Shown: positions 7,882 to 16,697, counted from the stretch's first letter. The stretch: DNA of 37,403 nucleotides from Acidimicrobiales bacterium (GCA_035316325.1 DATHJB010000087.1:1-37403); one strand, 5' to 3'. The notes: a model not told the origin generated them from the sequence alone. Made by a program: numbers and translations.

Positions 7882-9080
7882 AGCACGACCTCCGTGCCGA
7901 GGACGACCGTGCCCATCGTGGACAGCACACCTCCCGACCCGTGGGCCACCGCCACCCGGAGGTCGGCGACCTGGCGGGCGCCCGCCTCGCCGCGCAGCTG
8001 GCGCACGGCCTCCACCAGCAGGAACATCCCGTACATGCCGGGGTGCGTGTAGGACAGGCCGCCCCCGTTGGTGTTCATGGGCAGCGCACCACCCGGCCCG
8101 AGCTTGCCGTCTTCCACGAACGGTCCTCCCTCGCCCTTGGGACAGAAGCCCAGGTCCTCCAGGTGCAGCAGGGCGGTGATGGTGAAGGAGTCGTACCCCA
8201 TCAGGAGATCGACGTCCTCCGGTTTCACGCCTGCCATCGCAAACGCCGCGGGACCGGAGACCGATCCGGCCGTCGTCGTGAGATCCGGCATCTGGCTGAT
8301 CATCGAGTGGTCGCTGCACGACGCCGCGCCCAGCACGTACGCCGGTGGCCGGGGCAGGTCGCGGGCCCGCTCGGCGCTGGTCATCACGAAGGCCCCGGCG
8401 CCGTCGGTCACCAGGCAGCAGTCGAGGAGGTGCAGCGGGGACGCCTGGAGCGGCGACGCCAGCACGTCGTCGACGGTGAGCGGGTCGCGGTAGCGGGCCC
8501 GCGGGTTGAGCGACGCCCAGCGCCGGGTGTCGACGGCGATCTGCGCGAGCTGCTCCGACGTCGTGCCGAACACCGCCATGTGCCGGCTCGCCACCAGGGC
8601 GTACGCGCCCATGGGGAGGCGCAGGCCGTAGGGCAGCTCCCACTCGGCCCCCGGGTTGGGGCCGGGCATCCCGCCCCGCCGCCCGCGCCCTGCGGGCCCG
8701 CCCGCACCGCCGCCACCGTCGCCGCCGCCCCGCTTCCGGTCGCTGCGGGGCGTCGCCGCGTAGACGCTCACCACCACGTCGCACACCCCGGCGGCGATGG
8801 CCGCGGCGGCGTGCTCGACGTGCAGCTGGAAGCTGGAGCCGCCGACCATCGTGCCGTCGAGGAACCGGGGGTGGATGCCCAGGTACTCGGCGAGGCCGGT
8901 CACGTTGCCGGTGCAGCACAGGCCGTCGACGTCGGCGAGGGTCAGGCCCGCGTCGTCGAGCGCCTCGAACACCATCGCCGCCTCGAGCGCCCGACCGCGG
9001 CGGTCGAGCTCCCCCGTGGGCGACACGTCGTCGGCCACCCCGACGAGCGCGGCCGCGCCACGCAGCGTTCGCTCGGACAT
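7878..9080 (-). CDS. Thiolase-like lipid-transfer protein (Ltp2-type)
   Basis: 400 residues of the SCP2-thiolase/Ltp family. Where classical thiolases have the nucleophilic Cys, this protein reads DGTMVGGSSFQLH (~75-87) with Ser, and the C-terminal CxG Cys is replaced by AHGSGG. The end keeps MGYDSFT (Tyr296) and GGGLSYTHPGMYG (Tyr344). Tyr residues in these two regions are catalytic in Ltp2 retro-aldolases of steroid side-chain degradation, as far as I recall. With the overlapping DUF35 gene this argues for an aldol lyase or CoA-binding role rather than thiolysis. A Gly-rich insertion (GGGDGGGGAGGPAGRGRRGG, ~118-137) is unusual. The start has a strong AGGGGAG site. Confidence 0.85.
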   Translation of the reverse strand: MSERTLRGAAALVGVADDVSPTGELDRRGRALEAAMVFEALDDAGLTLADVDGLCCTGNVTGLAEYLGIHPRFLDGTMVGGSSFQLHVEHAAAAIAAGVCDVVVSVYAATPRSDRKRGGGDGGGGAGGPAGRGRRGGMPGPNPGAEWELPYGLRLPMGAYALVASRHMAVFGTTSEQLAQIAVDTRRWASLNPRARYRDPLTVDDVLASPLQASPLHLLDCCLVTDGAGAFVMTSAERARDLPRPPAYVLGAASCSDHSMISQMPDLTTTAGSVSGPAAFAMAGVKPEDVDLLMGYDSFTITALLHLEDLGFCPKGEGGPFVEDGKLGPGGALPMNTNGGGLSYTHPGMYGMFLLVEAVRQLRGEAGARQVADLRVAVAHGSGGVLSTMGTVVLGTEVVL

Positions 9081-9097
9081 CTCCCCCTACCACTCCC

Positions 9098-9112
9098 CTT
9101 CGTTCGACAGAA
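9098..9112 (-). promoter_or_regulatory. GTTC-TGTC-GAAC palindrome before the thiolase-like gene
   Basis: In the 42-bp gap between thioesterase stop and thiolase-like start the minus strand carries GTTC-TGTC-GAAC, a 4-bp-arm inverted repeat. It shares GTTCTGTC with the operator candidate at the head of the cluster. It may be an internal operator; the short arms keep confidence low. Confidence 0.3.
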
Positions 9113-9122
9113 CCCTCTTGTT

Positions 9123-10004
9123 CTAGCGGTTCTCCGAAGGTTTCACGGCGGGGCCGTCGACCCGGACCGCCGCGAGCTGCGTCGCCTGGGCGACGAGGCG
9201 CCCCCGGCTGTCCCACACGTCGCACACCTCGTCGACCAGCTGGTCCTCCACGAGCCGGGCCCGCTGGTGGACCAGCACCGGCCCGGGTGCCGGGACCGCC
9301 CGCACGTAGGCGGTGAGCGACAGGGTGGGCACCCAGCCGGTGGTGCCCAGGCCGATCGTCGCCGGCGGCACGGCGTCGACGGCCAACAGCAGCGACATCG
9401 GGTCGTGGGGGCGGCCGTCGGCCAGGCTCACCCACGCCCAGAACTGGCCGTGGCCCGACGGCCGATCGAACGCGAAGCCGTGTTGCGGGTCGATGCGCTG
9501 GTCGACGTGGTCCAGCAGCGCCAGCGGCGGCCGGTCGGGCCCGCTCGACGACGTGCGCGGGCAGTCCTCGGGGGCCGTGGCGTCGGGCGCGACCGCGTCG
9601 GTCCACCAGGGTGTGGCGTCGGGGTCGAGGCGGCCGAGCGTGAACGACACGTCGACGTGGACGAGGTCGCCGGTCACCAGTCGAGCCCGCACCTGGCTCA
9701 TCCGCCTCCCCTGCCGCAGCACCTCGGTGTGCACCTCGGCCGGGCCGATCGGCGTCGGTGAGGTGTACTGCGCGGTGGCGGTGAGCACGTGGGGATGGTC
9801 GGGGCCTTCGACGGCGGCCGCGCTGCCGACCGCCGCCCGACCCAGCATCGCCAGGAGGTAGCCGCCGTTCGGGATGCCGGCGATCGTCCACCCCGGATCG
9901 ACCTCGACGTCCCACACGTCGCCGCTCCCCTGGCGGTCGCCACGCCGGCGGCCGGCGATGGCCCGGTCGAGCTCGCCGTCGAGCTCGCCCTCGGGGACGG
10001 TCAC
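9123..10004 (-). CDS. Acyl-CoA thioesterase family protein
   Basis: 293 residues from a GTG overlapping the LLM stop (GTGA). It has a double hot-dog layout (4HBT_3/TesB-like): WTIAGIPNGGYLLAMLGRA (~35-53) with the NGGY motif, QYTSPTPIGPAEVHTEVLR, then a second half with SLLLAVDAVPPATIG and YVRAVPAPGPVLVHQRAR. Such proteins hydrolyse acyl-CoA thioesters, or act as hot-dog domain partners in fatty-acid or steroid catabolism. It sits between an F420-type oxidoreductase and the thiolase-like/DUF35 pair, which supports a role on a CoA thioester. Confidence in family is high; the substrate is unknown. Confidence 0.82.
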   Translation of the reverse strand: MTVPEGELDGELDRAIAGRRRGDRQGSGDVWDVEVDPGWTIAGIPNGGYLLAMLGRAAVGSAAAVEGPDHPHVLTATAQYTSPTPIGPAEVHTEVLRQGRRMSQVRARLVTGDLVHVDVSFTLGRLDPDATPWWTDAVAPDATAPEDCPRTSSSGPDRPPLALLDHVDQRIDPQHGFAFDRPSGHGQFWAWVSLADGRPHDPMSLLLAVDAVPPATIGLGTTGWVPTLSLTAYVRAVPAPGPVLVHQRARLVEDQLVDEVCDVWDSRGRLVAQATQLAAVRVDGPAVKPSENR

Positions 10005-10906
10005 GCGCCGGTGCGGGCCAGGTCGGCGACCAGGGCCTTCGTCCGGGCCTGGTCGTCGCGGCTGCCGAAGGGGGCGACGATGAAGTCGGTGGCCCCGATG
10101 TCGGCGAAGTGGCCCAGCTGGGCGGCGACCGAGTCCTCGTCGCCCACGATGGCGACGTCGCCCGGCCCCGCCGCGCCCTCGCGGTCGAGCATGGCCCGGT
10201 ACGACGGCAGCGTGCCGTAGATGGCGAAGGTGTCGTTGGCCTGTGCCCGGGCGGCGTCCACGTCGGCGGTCACCGACACCGGCAGGCTGACCGCCACCCG
10301 GGGCGCCCTGCGGCCGGCCGCCTCGGCCGCCGCGGTGATGTCGGGCATCGTGTGCGCCTCGATCGTCTTGGCACCGGTCATCCAGGTCATCGTCCCGTCG
10401 GCCACCCGGCCGGTGAGCTCCAGCATCTTCGGGCCGAGGGCCGCCACCAGCACGTCGGGCGCCGGTGCGTCGATCTCGAGCCCGACACGGGCCTGGATGG
10501 TCTCGCCCTCGAAGTTGACCGCCTCGCCCCGTAGCAGCGGCAGGAGCACCTCCAGGTACTCGCGCATGTGGCGCAGCGGCCGATCGAAGGAGAGGCCCCA
10601 CATGCCCTCGACCACCAGCTTGTGGGAGAGGCCGATGCCCAGCGTGAGCCGCCCACCCGTGGCCGCCTGCACCGTGAGGGCCTGGGCGGCGAGCATGAAG
10701 GGGTGGCGGGGGTAGGTCGGCACCACTCCCGTGACCAGCTCGACGTCCGGCACCTGGCTGCCGGCGACGGCGAGCACGGTCAGCGCGTCGTAGCCGAAGA
10801 TCTGCGACATGCCGGCTGCCGGGATGCCGGCGTCGGCGACCGCCCGCACCCGGTCCGTCACCTCGGCGACCGTCCCACCCGTCTCGATCATGAGTCCGTA
10901 GCGCAC
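10001..10906 (-). CDS. LLM-class F420-dependent oxidoreductase
   Basis: 301 residues with the luciferase-like TIM-barrel pattern: MRYGLMIETGG, VTGVVPTYPRHPFMLAAQALTVQ (~79-101), TGGRLTLGIGLSH, FDRPLRHMREYLEVL and a C-terminal GATDFIVAPFG. It is close to the actinobacterial TIGR03564-type enzymes that use reduced F420 for hydride transfer. The GTG start lies 6 nt behind a TAGCGT box with no Shine-Dalgarno, so a leaderless transcript is likely. It heads a four-gene operon with overlaps downstream (thioesterase, thiolase-like, DUF35), which points to a CoA-linked degradative pathway. F420 rather than FMN use is inferred from family. Confidence 0.88.
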   Translation of the reverse strand: MRYGLMIETGGTVAEVTDRVRAVADAGIPAAGMSQIFGYDALTVLAVAGSQVPDVELVTGVVPTYPRHPFMLAAQALTVQAATGGRLTLGIGLSHKLVVEGMWGLSFDRPLRHMREYLEVLLPLLRGEAVNFEGETIQARVGLEIDAPAPDVLVAALGPKMLELTGRVADGTMTWMTGAKTIEAHTMPDITAAAEAAGRRAPRVAVSLPVSVTADVDAARAQANDTFAIYGTLPSYRAMLDREGAAGPGDVAIVGDEDSVAAQLGHFADIGATDFIVAPFGSRDDQARTKALVADLARTGA

Positions 10907-10912
10907 GAGGCG

Positions 10913-10943
10913 ACGCTACAGAGAAGTCGTTCTGTCCCGACAG
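10913..10943 (-). promoter_or_regulatory. Promoter and candidate operator of the LLM-thiolase cluster
   Basis: On the minus strand a TAGCGT -10 box (10918-10913) lies 6 nt before the GTG start. An inverted repeat CTGTC-N2-GACAG (10932-10943) lies at the expected -35 position. The octamer GTTCTGTC at this site recurs on the opposite strand upstream of the thiolase-like gene near 9105-9112, hinting at a shared regulator. Confidence 0.45.
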
Positions 10944-10951
10944 GTAGCTCG

Positions 10952-13900
10952 CTAGCGGAAGTCGCGGCTGCGGGCGGGGGCCGGGACCGGGAGGGCCTCG
11001 ATCTGGAGGGCGATGACGTTGACCACCCCCTCGACCTTCTCGACCCGGCCGCGCACCAGGAGGGCCGGTGCCTCGCGCGCCACCCGGTGGTAGCGGTCCC
11101 AGCAGCTCTTGGAGACGACGATGTTGATCAGGCCGGTCTCGTCCTCGAGGTTCACGAAGGTGATGCCGCTGGCGGTCGCAGGGCGTTGCCGGTGCGTGAC
11201 CACCCCGCCCACGGAGACCACCGCCCCGTTGTCGACCGCGTGCAGGTCGGCGCCCCGGACCGCGCCCCGCTCGTCGAGGTCCGCCCGCACGAACTTGGTG
11301 GGGTGACCGTCGGGGCTGACCCCGGTGGCCCACAGGTCGGCCCGGGCCTCCTCGGCCGGCGACATGCCCGGCAGCGTGGGCACCTCGACACCGCACACGA
11401 TGCCGTCGAGCCGGTCGGCGCCCATGCCCGACACCGCTCCCGCCACCCACAGCGCCTCGCGCCGCTCCAGGTCGAAGCAGCCCCACGCCCCGGCCGTGGC
11501 CATCGCCTCGAGCTGGCGCAACTTCAGGCCGCCGACCCGACGCACCAGGTCTCCCGGGCTCGTGTAGGGACCGTTCGCGGCGCGCTCGGCCACCATCCGC
11601 TCGGCCAGGGGCTCGCCGATCTCCCGCACCGAGCTCAGCCCCAGCCGCACCGCAGGGCCGCCGACGCCCCAGGTGCGCCAGTCGCTCCCGGTCGCCCGCG
11701 CCAGGTTGGCGGTCCCGCCGTCGGTCTCCAGCGTGGCGTCGGCACCGGACAGGTTGAGGTCGGGCGTGCGGACCTCGACGCCGTGGCGCCGGGCGTCCTG
11801 CACCAGCGAGTGCGGTGAGTAGAAGCCCATGGGCTGGGCCTGCAGCAGCGCCGCGCAGAACGCCGCGGGGTAGTACCGCTTGAGCCACGACGAGGCGAAC
11901 ACCAGGTAGGCGAAGCTCACCGCGTGGCTCTCGGGGAAGCCGTAGCTGGCGAACGCCACCAGCTTGTCCCAGACCTGCTCCGCCACGTCCTCGCCGATGC
12001 CCTTCTCGGCCATGCCCCTGTAGAGGCGTTGACGCAACCGCTCCATGCGCTCGCGGCTGCGCTTCGACCCCATCGCCTGGCGCAGCTCGTCGGCCTCGGC
12101 CGGGGTGAAGCCCGCCACCTGGATGGCGATCTCCATCAGCTGCTCCTGGAACAGCGGCACGCCATAGGTGCGCTTCAGCACGTCCTTCATCAGGGGGTGC
12201 AGGTAGGTGGGCTCCTCCTCCCCGTTGCGGCGGCGGATGTACGGGTGCACCGATCCGCCCTGGATCGGGCCCGGCCGGATCAGCGCCACCTCGACCACCA
12301 GGTCGTAGAACGTCCTCGGCTTGAGCCGGGGCAGCGTGACCATCTGCGCCCGCGACTCCACCTGGAACACCCCCACCGAGTCGGCCCGGCACAACATGGC
12401 GTAGACCTCCTCGTCCTTGTGGTCGAGCTTGGCCAGGTCGACGTGGTCCCCGTGGGTCTCGCGCACCAGGTCGAGGCAGTGGTGCAGCGCCGACAGCATG
12501 CCGAGACCCAGCAGGTCGAACTTCACCAGCCCGACCACGGCGCAGTCGTCCTTGTCCCACTGGAGCACCGAGCGCCCGGCCATGCGCGCCCACTCGACCG
12601 GGCACACCTCCACGATCGGCCGGTCGCAGATGACCATCCCGCCCGAGTGGATGCCCAGGTGCCGGGGCAGCTCCTGCACCTCACGGGCCAGGGCGAGCAC
12701 CGCCTCGGGCACCGGCGGGTCGTCCACGTCCGCCGATCGGCCCCCGGTCGCGCCGTGCCGACCGGCCCCCGGTTGGCCGCCGGATCCCTGGCGGGGCAGC
12801 GGGCCCCACGGGTCGGCCTGGCGCGACCAGGCGTCCTGCTGGCCGGGGCTGAAACCCAACGCCTTGGCCATGTCGCGCACCGCCGAGCGGGCCCGGTAGC
12901 TGATCACGTTCGCCACCTGGGCCGTGTGGCGGCGGTCGTACTTCTCGAAGACGTACTGGATCACGTCCTCCCGCCGGCCGCTCTCGATGTCGATGTCGAT
13001 GTCCGGCGGCCCGTCGCGCTCCGTGGACAGGAAGCGCTCGAACAGCAGGCCCATCTTCACGGCGTCGACGTTGGTGATGCCCAGCACGTAGCAGACCGCC
13101 GAGTTGGCCGCGCTGCCCCGGCCCTGGCAGAGGATGTCGTGCTGGTTGCAGAACCGGACGATGTCCCACACCACCAGGAAGTAGCCGGGGTAGCCGAGGT
13201 TCTCGACCACCTCCAGCTCGTGGTCGATCTGGCGCCAGGCGCTGCGGGCCTGCTCGTTGCCACGCGACCCGTAGCGGCTGGTGGCCCCCCGCTCGACCAG
13301 ATCGCGCAGGTAGCCCATCTCGTCGAGGCCCCGGGGGCAGTCGAACGGCGGCAGCTTCGGCGCCACCAGCCGCAGGTCGAAGGCGCACGCCAGGCCCAGC
13401 TCGGCCGCCCGTTCGACCGCACCTGGCCAGCGCCGGAACCGCGGCTCCTGCTCGTCGCCTGAGCGCAGGTGGGCCGTGGGGACCGGGGGCAGCCAGCCGG
13501 CCATGTCGTCGAGGCTGCGCCGGGCCCGCACCGCCGCCAGCGCCGCGGCCAGCCGGTGGCGGGCGGGCACGGCGTAGTGGACGTTGTTGGTGGCGACGAC
13601 GTCGAGACCGGTCTGCGCAGCCAGGGCGGCCAGAGCGTCGTTGCGGGCCGAGTCGAGCGGGTCGCCGTGGTCGGACAGCTCGACCAGCACGTTGTCGCGG
13701 CCGAACCAGTCGACCAGCTCGTCGAGCCGGCGCCGGGCGGCCGCCGGCCCCTCGTCGACCAGCGCCCGGGGCACCGCCCCCTTGCGGCAGCCGGTGAGCA
13801 CCGCCCAGTGCCCCTGGTGGGCCGCGGCCCAGTCGACGCCCGAGTAGTCGGGCCTGCCCTTCTCCTCCCCCGCCATCTGCCCGGCGCTGATGGCCGTGGC

Positions 13901-14473
13901 CAGGCGGGCGTAACCACCGGGGTCTCGCGCCAGGACCAGCAGGTGGGAGCCCTCCGGGTCGGGTACGGGCGGGATCGGGGTCCGCCGCCTCTCGGGGGAG
14001 GGTTCCGGGCTCTCCGCGGTTGGCGTCGAGGCGTCGTCGGGCCCCTCGGCCTCGGAGCCGCCGTTCCGGGCACGGGGCCGGCCCAGGCCCAACGACAGCT
14101 CGGCGCCGAAGATGGTGGGCACACCCACCTTGCGGGCAGCCTCGGCGAAGCGCACGACCCCGTAGAAACCGTCGTGGTCGGTGATGGCCAGCGCATCGAG
14201 GCCCAGGCGGGCGGCCTCCTCGACCAGCTCCTCGGGGTGGCTCGCCCCGTCGAGGAAGCTGAAGCTCGAATGGCAGTGCAGCTCGGCGTAGGCGGTGCGG
14301 TTCCGTCGGCGCTCGATCTTCGGCGGCTCGTAGGCCGGGCGCCGCGACGACCATGCCGGGCTGTCGCCACCGTTGGCGCCCTCGGGCACATCACGTCGCC
14401 GCCCGTTGCGGGGGCGGTCGGACAGCGCCTGCTCTACTTGGCGCCACGGGACTGCGGGGTTGTTCCAGCCCAT
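10952..14473 (-). CDS. dnaE2: Error-prone DNA polymerase III alpha subunit DnaE2
   Basis: 1173 residues starting MGWNNPAVPW, typical of actinobacterial DnaE2. The PHP domain begins at AELHCHSSFSFLDGASHP (63-80), and LAITDHDGFYGVVRF follows (95-109). The C-family palm has GRGSAANS (451-458) and GPPDIDIDIE (488-497) with the catalytic Asp residues. An HhH region and an OB-fold (GVVTHRQRPATASGITFVNLEDETGLINIVVS) close the protein. DnaE2 performs translesion synthesis with ImuA'/ImuB. Two low-complexity insertions are seen, at ~138-172 in the PHP domain and ~556-588 in the palm. A LexA box lies 14 bp upstream. Confidence 0.96.
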   Translation of the reverse strand: MGWNNPAVPWRQVEQALSDRPRNGRRRDVPEGANGGDSPAWSSRRPAYEPPKIERRRNRTAYAELHCHSSFSFLDGASHPEELVEEAARLGLDALAITDHDGFYGVVRFAEAARKVGVPTIFGAELSLGLGRPRARNGGSEAEGPDDASTPTAESPEPSPERRRTPIPPVPDPEGSHLLVLARDPGGYARLATAISAGQMAGEEKGRPDYSGVDWAAAHQGHWAVLTGCRKGAVPRALVDEGPAAARRRLDELVDWFGRDNVLVELSDHGDPLDSARNDALAALAAQTGLDVVATNNVHYAVPARHRLAAALAAVRARRSLDDMAGWLPPVPTAHLRSGDEQEPRFRRWPGAVERAAELGLACAFDLRLVAPKLPPFDCPRGLDEMGYLRDLVERGATSRYGSRGNEQARSAWRQIDHELEVVENLGYPGYFLVVWDIVRFCNQHDILCQGRGSAANSAVCYVLGITNVDAVKMGLLFERFLSTERDGPPDIDIDIESGRREDVIQYVFEKYDRRHTAQVANVISYRARSAVRDMAKALGFSPGQQDAWSRQADPWGPLPRQGSGGQPGAGRHGATGGRSADVDDPPVPEAVLALAREVQELPRHLGIHSGGMVICDRPIVEVCPVEWARMAGRSVLQWDKDDCAVVGLVKFDLLGLGMLSALHHCLDLVRETHGDHVDLAKLDHKDEEVYAMLCRADSVGVFQVESRAQMVTLPRLKPRTFYDLVVEVALIRPGPIQGGSVHPYIRRRNGEEEPTYLHPLMKDVLKRTYGVPLFQEQLMEIAIQVAGFTPAEADELRQAMGSKRSRERMERLRQRLYRGMAEKGIGEDVAEQVWDKLVAFASYGFPESHAVSFAYLVFASSWLKRYYPAAFCAALLQAQPMGFYSPHSLVQDARRHGVEVRTPDLNLSGADATLETDGGTANLARATGSDWRTWGVGGPAVRLGLSSVREIGEPLAERMVAERAANGPYTSPGDLVRRVGGLKLRQLEAMATAGAWGCFDLERREALWVAGAVSGMGADRLDGIVCGVEVPTLPGMSPAEEARADLWATGVSPDGHPTKFVRADLDERGAVRGADLHAVDNGAVVSVGGVVTHRQRPATASGITFVNLEDETGLINIVVSKSCWDRYHRVAREAPALLVRGRVEKVEGVVNVIALQIEALPVPAPARSRDFR

Positions 14474-14476
14474 GCC

Positions 14477-14511
14477 GTTGACTCTACGAACATGTGTTCG
14501 CTAGCGTCAAC
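14477..14511 (-). promoter_or_regulatory. LexA-controlled leaderless promoter of dnaE2
   Basis: CGAAC-ATGT-GTTCG (14487-14500) is an SOS box of the actinobacterial LexA type. On the minus strand it fills the spacer between -35 TTGACG and -10 TAGAGT (18 nt apart), and the ATG follows 7 nt after the -10, so the transcript is probably leaderless. Outer arms GTTGAC/GTCAAC enlarge the dyad to 35 bp. The site is in the region shared with the divergent ABC importer. Confidence 0.85.
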
Positions 14512-14596
14512 CTCATGTCGTTACGTGTTCTTCGCCCTACCGCCGGTCCCCCAGGATCACTATGGTCAGGGGCACCGACAGCGCAAGGGGAGATCC

Positions 14597-15721
14597 ATGA
14601 TTCGCCGCACCCAACTACGAACGCTCGCGTTCCTGACCGTGTTCGCGTCGTTGCTGGTGACCGCAGCGTGTAGCGACGACGACGACTCGTCGAACGGCGG
14701 TGGAGACGACTCCGGCAGCGAGGAATCCAGTTCGGGGGGCGGCGTCCTCGACGAGGTGGTCGACCGCGACACTCTCAACTGCGGCGTCAACAACTCCGTG
14801 CCCGGCTTCGGCTTCCAGACCGAAGAGGGCACCTACGAGGGCTTCGACATCGACTACTGCAAGGCCGTGGCCGCCGCCGTGCTCGGCGACGCGGAGAAGG
14901 TCGAGTACCTGGCGTTGACGCCCGAGCAGCGGCTCCCCGCCCTCGAGTCGGGCGAGATCGACATGCTGAGCCGCAACACCACCTGGGTGTCCAGCCGCGA
15001 CGGCGCCGGTGGGGGAGCGTTCGTCACCACCACGTTCTACGACGGCCAGGCGATGATGGTCCCGACGGCGTCGGGCGTCACCAGCATCGACGGCCTCACC
15101 GACGCCACGGTCTGCCTCACGGCCGGCACCACCACCGAGCAGAACCTGGCCGACCGCATGGCCGACATCCCGCACACGCCGCAGACGTTCGAAGAGAACC
15201 CCCAGGTCCAGGAGGCGTTCCTCGCCGGTCAGTGCGACGCCTGGACGTCCGACCAGTCGCAGCTCGCCGGCATCCGCTCCAGCTGGCCCGCCGACCAGGG
15301 CGGCCCCGAGGCGCTGACCATCCTCGACGAGATCTTCTCGAAGGAGCCGCTCGGCCCCGCCGTGCGCGACGGCGACAGCGAGTGGTACGACATCGTCAAC
15401 TGGGTCGTGCTCGCCACGATCGAGGCCGAGGAGCTCGGCGTCACGTCCGAGAACATCGACGAGATGCTCGAGAGCGAAGACCCGGAGGTCCGCCGCTTCC
15501 TGGGCCAACCGGTCGAGGGTGATGACGGCGAGGCCGTCGTCGAGCACGGCTTCGGGGTCGGGCCGGAGTTCACGGTCGACGTCATCCGCGCGGTCGGCAA
15601 CTACGGCGAGATCTACGACCGCAACGTCGGTCCCGGCAGCCCGCTCGGGCTGGATCGGACCGGCACCGCCAACGCCCTGTGGACCGACGGCGGCCTGCAC
15701 TACTCGCCGCCCTTCCGCTGA
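14597..15721 (+). CDS. aapJ: Amino-acid ABC transporter, binding lipoprotein
   Basis: 374 residues from an ATG with a GGGGAG site 5 nt upstream. The signal peptide ends in the lipobox TAAC (Cys25), followed by an Asp/Ser/Gly linker. The type 2 periplasmic-binding fold shows RDTLNCGVNNSVPGFGF (~58), GFDIDYCKAVAAAVLG (~83), LESGEIDMLSRNTTWVSSRD (~115) and the late QLAGIRSS and NWVVLATIEAEELG stretches. It resembles AapJ/BztA receptors for general polar L-amino acids. It leads the four-gene importer. A TATGGT -10 candidate lies at 14561-14566. Ligand specificity is inferred from family. Confidence 0.9.
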   Translation: MIRRTQLRTLAFLTVFASLLVTAACSDDDDSSNGGGDDSGSEESSSGGGVLDEVVDRDTLNCGVNNSVPGFGFQTEEGTYEGFDIDYCKAVAAAVLGDAEKVEYLALTPEQRLPALESGEIDMLSRNTTWVSSRDGAGGGAFVTTTFYDGQAMMVPTASGVTSIDGLTDATVCLTAGTTTEQNLADRMADIPHTPQTFEENPQVQEAFLAGQCDAWTSDQSQLAGIRSSWPADQGGPEALTILDEIFSKEPLGPAVRDGDSEWYDIVNWVVLATIEAEELGVTSENIDEMLESEDPEVRRFLGQPVEGDDGEAVVEHGFGVGPEFTVDVIRAVGNYGEIYDRNVGPGSPLGLDRTGTANALWTDGGLHYSPPFR

Positions 15722-15755
15722 CCAGCGGCCACCTGCTGACCAGAAGACCACCTGA

Positions 15756-16697
15756 ATGAGCACACCCGCGGGCGAGCGAACACGGGGTTCGCTCGCCGCG
15801 GTCTTCTTCGACGTCCGCGTCCTGCGGGTGCTCGGCCAGGTCGTGGCGATCCTCGTCCTGGTGACCCTCGCCCTGTACCTGCAGGACAACTACCAGGCGA
15901 ACACCCGCGACCGCAGCGGTCAGAGCGGCTGGGGGTTCCTCGACGAGCCCACCGGCTTCAACATCGCCTACGCCGACTTCCGCTCGACGCAGCCGGTGCG
16001 CGACGCCATCTGGGTCGGCGTCCGCAACACGGCGGCGTCGGCGGTCGTCGGCATCGCCCTGGCGACGGCCATCGGGGTGACCGTCGGCGTGCTCCGGCTG
16101 TCGCACAGCTGGGTCGCCCGCAAGGCAGCCACCCTCTACGTGGAGGTGCTGCGCAACGTCCCGGTGCTGCTGGTCATCCTCTTCACCGGCGCCTGGCTGC
16201 AGACCCTCCCCCGCAGCACCGAGGCCTACGAGCTGGGCGGCCTGATCGAGATCTCCAACCGCGAGCTGGTCTTCTTCGGCACCACGCTCAACATCCCGTA
16301 CGTGGCGCTCACCGCCGCGCTCGCGCTCTACCACGGGAGCCACATCGCCGAGATCGTGCGCGGCAGCATCCAGGCCGTGCCCCTCGGGCAGACCGAGGCC
16401 GCCACCGCGCTGGGCCTGAGCGACCTCCAGCGGTTGCGCTTCGTCCTGTTGCCGCAGGCCTTCCGCATCGGCCTGCCGCCCACGATCAACCAGTACCTGA
16501 GCCTCACCAAGAACACGTCGCTCGGCATCGCCGTCGCCTACTCCGACGTGTCCAGCCTCGGGTTCCGGCTCATCGGGGCACGGTCGCCCGCGCTGCAGAC
16601 GATCATCGTGCTGATGATCGTCTACCTGGGGTTCTCGTTGACGATCTCGCTGGTGTTCAACCTGCTCAACCGCCGCCTCCAGCTGGTGGAGCGCTGA
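15756..16697 (+). CDS. aapQ: Amino-acid ABC transporter permease (AapQ-type)
   Basis: 313 residues of the His/Glu/Gln/Arg/opine permease family. One N-terminal hydrophobic segment (VVAILVLVTLALYLQDN) precedes a long extracellular loop with GWGFLDEPTGFNI, typical of AapQ/BztB. The BPD_transp_1 core follows, with RNVPVLLVILFTGAW and the cytoplasmic EAA loop QTEAATALGLSDLQRLRFVLLPQAFRI (~208-234). It ends in RRLQLVER. The stop overlaps the next start (TGATG). It forms the transmembrane channel with the second permease. Confidence 0.92.
   Translation: MSTPAGERTRGSLAAVFFDVRVLRVLGQVVAILVLVTLALYLQDNYQANTRDRSGQSGWGFLDEPTGFNIAYADFRSTQPVRDAIWVGVRNTAASAVVGIALATAIGVTVGVLRLSHSWVARKAATLYVEVLRNVPVLLVILFTGAWLQTLPRSTEAYELGGLIEISNRELVFFGTTLNIPYVALTAALALYHGSHIAEIVRGSIQAVPLGQTEAATALGLSDLQRLRFVLLPQAFRIGLPPTINQYLSLTKNTSLGIAVAYSDVSSLGFRLIGARSPALQTIIVLMIVYLGFSLTISLVFNLLNRRLQLVER

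Noticed and set aside
7878..9080. Thiolase pseudogene because the catalytic Cys residues are missing
   Set aside because: The reading frame is intact, coupled to DUF35, and the pattern fits the Ltp2-like branch, which naturally lacks them.
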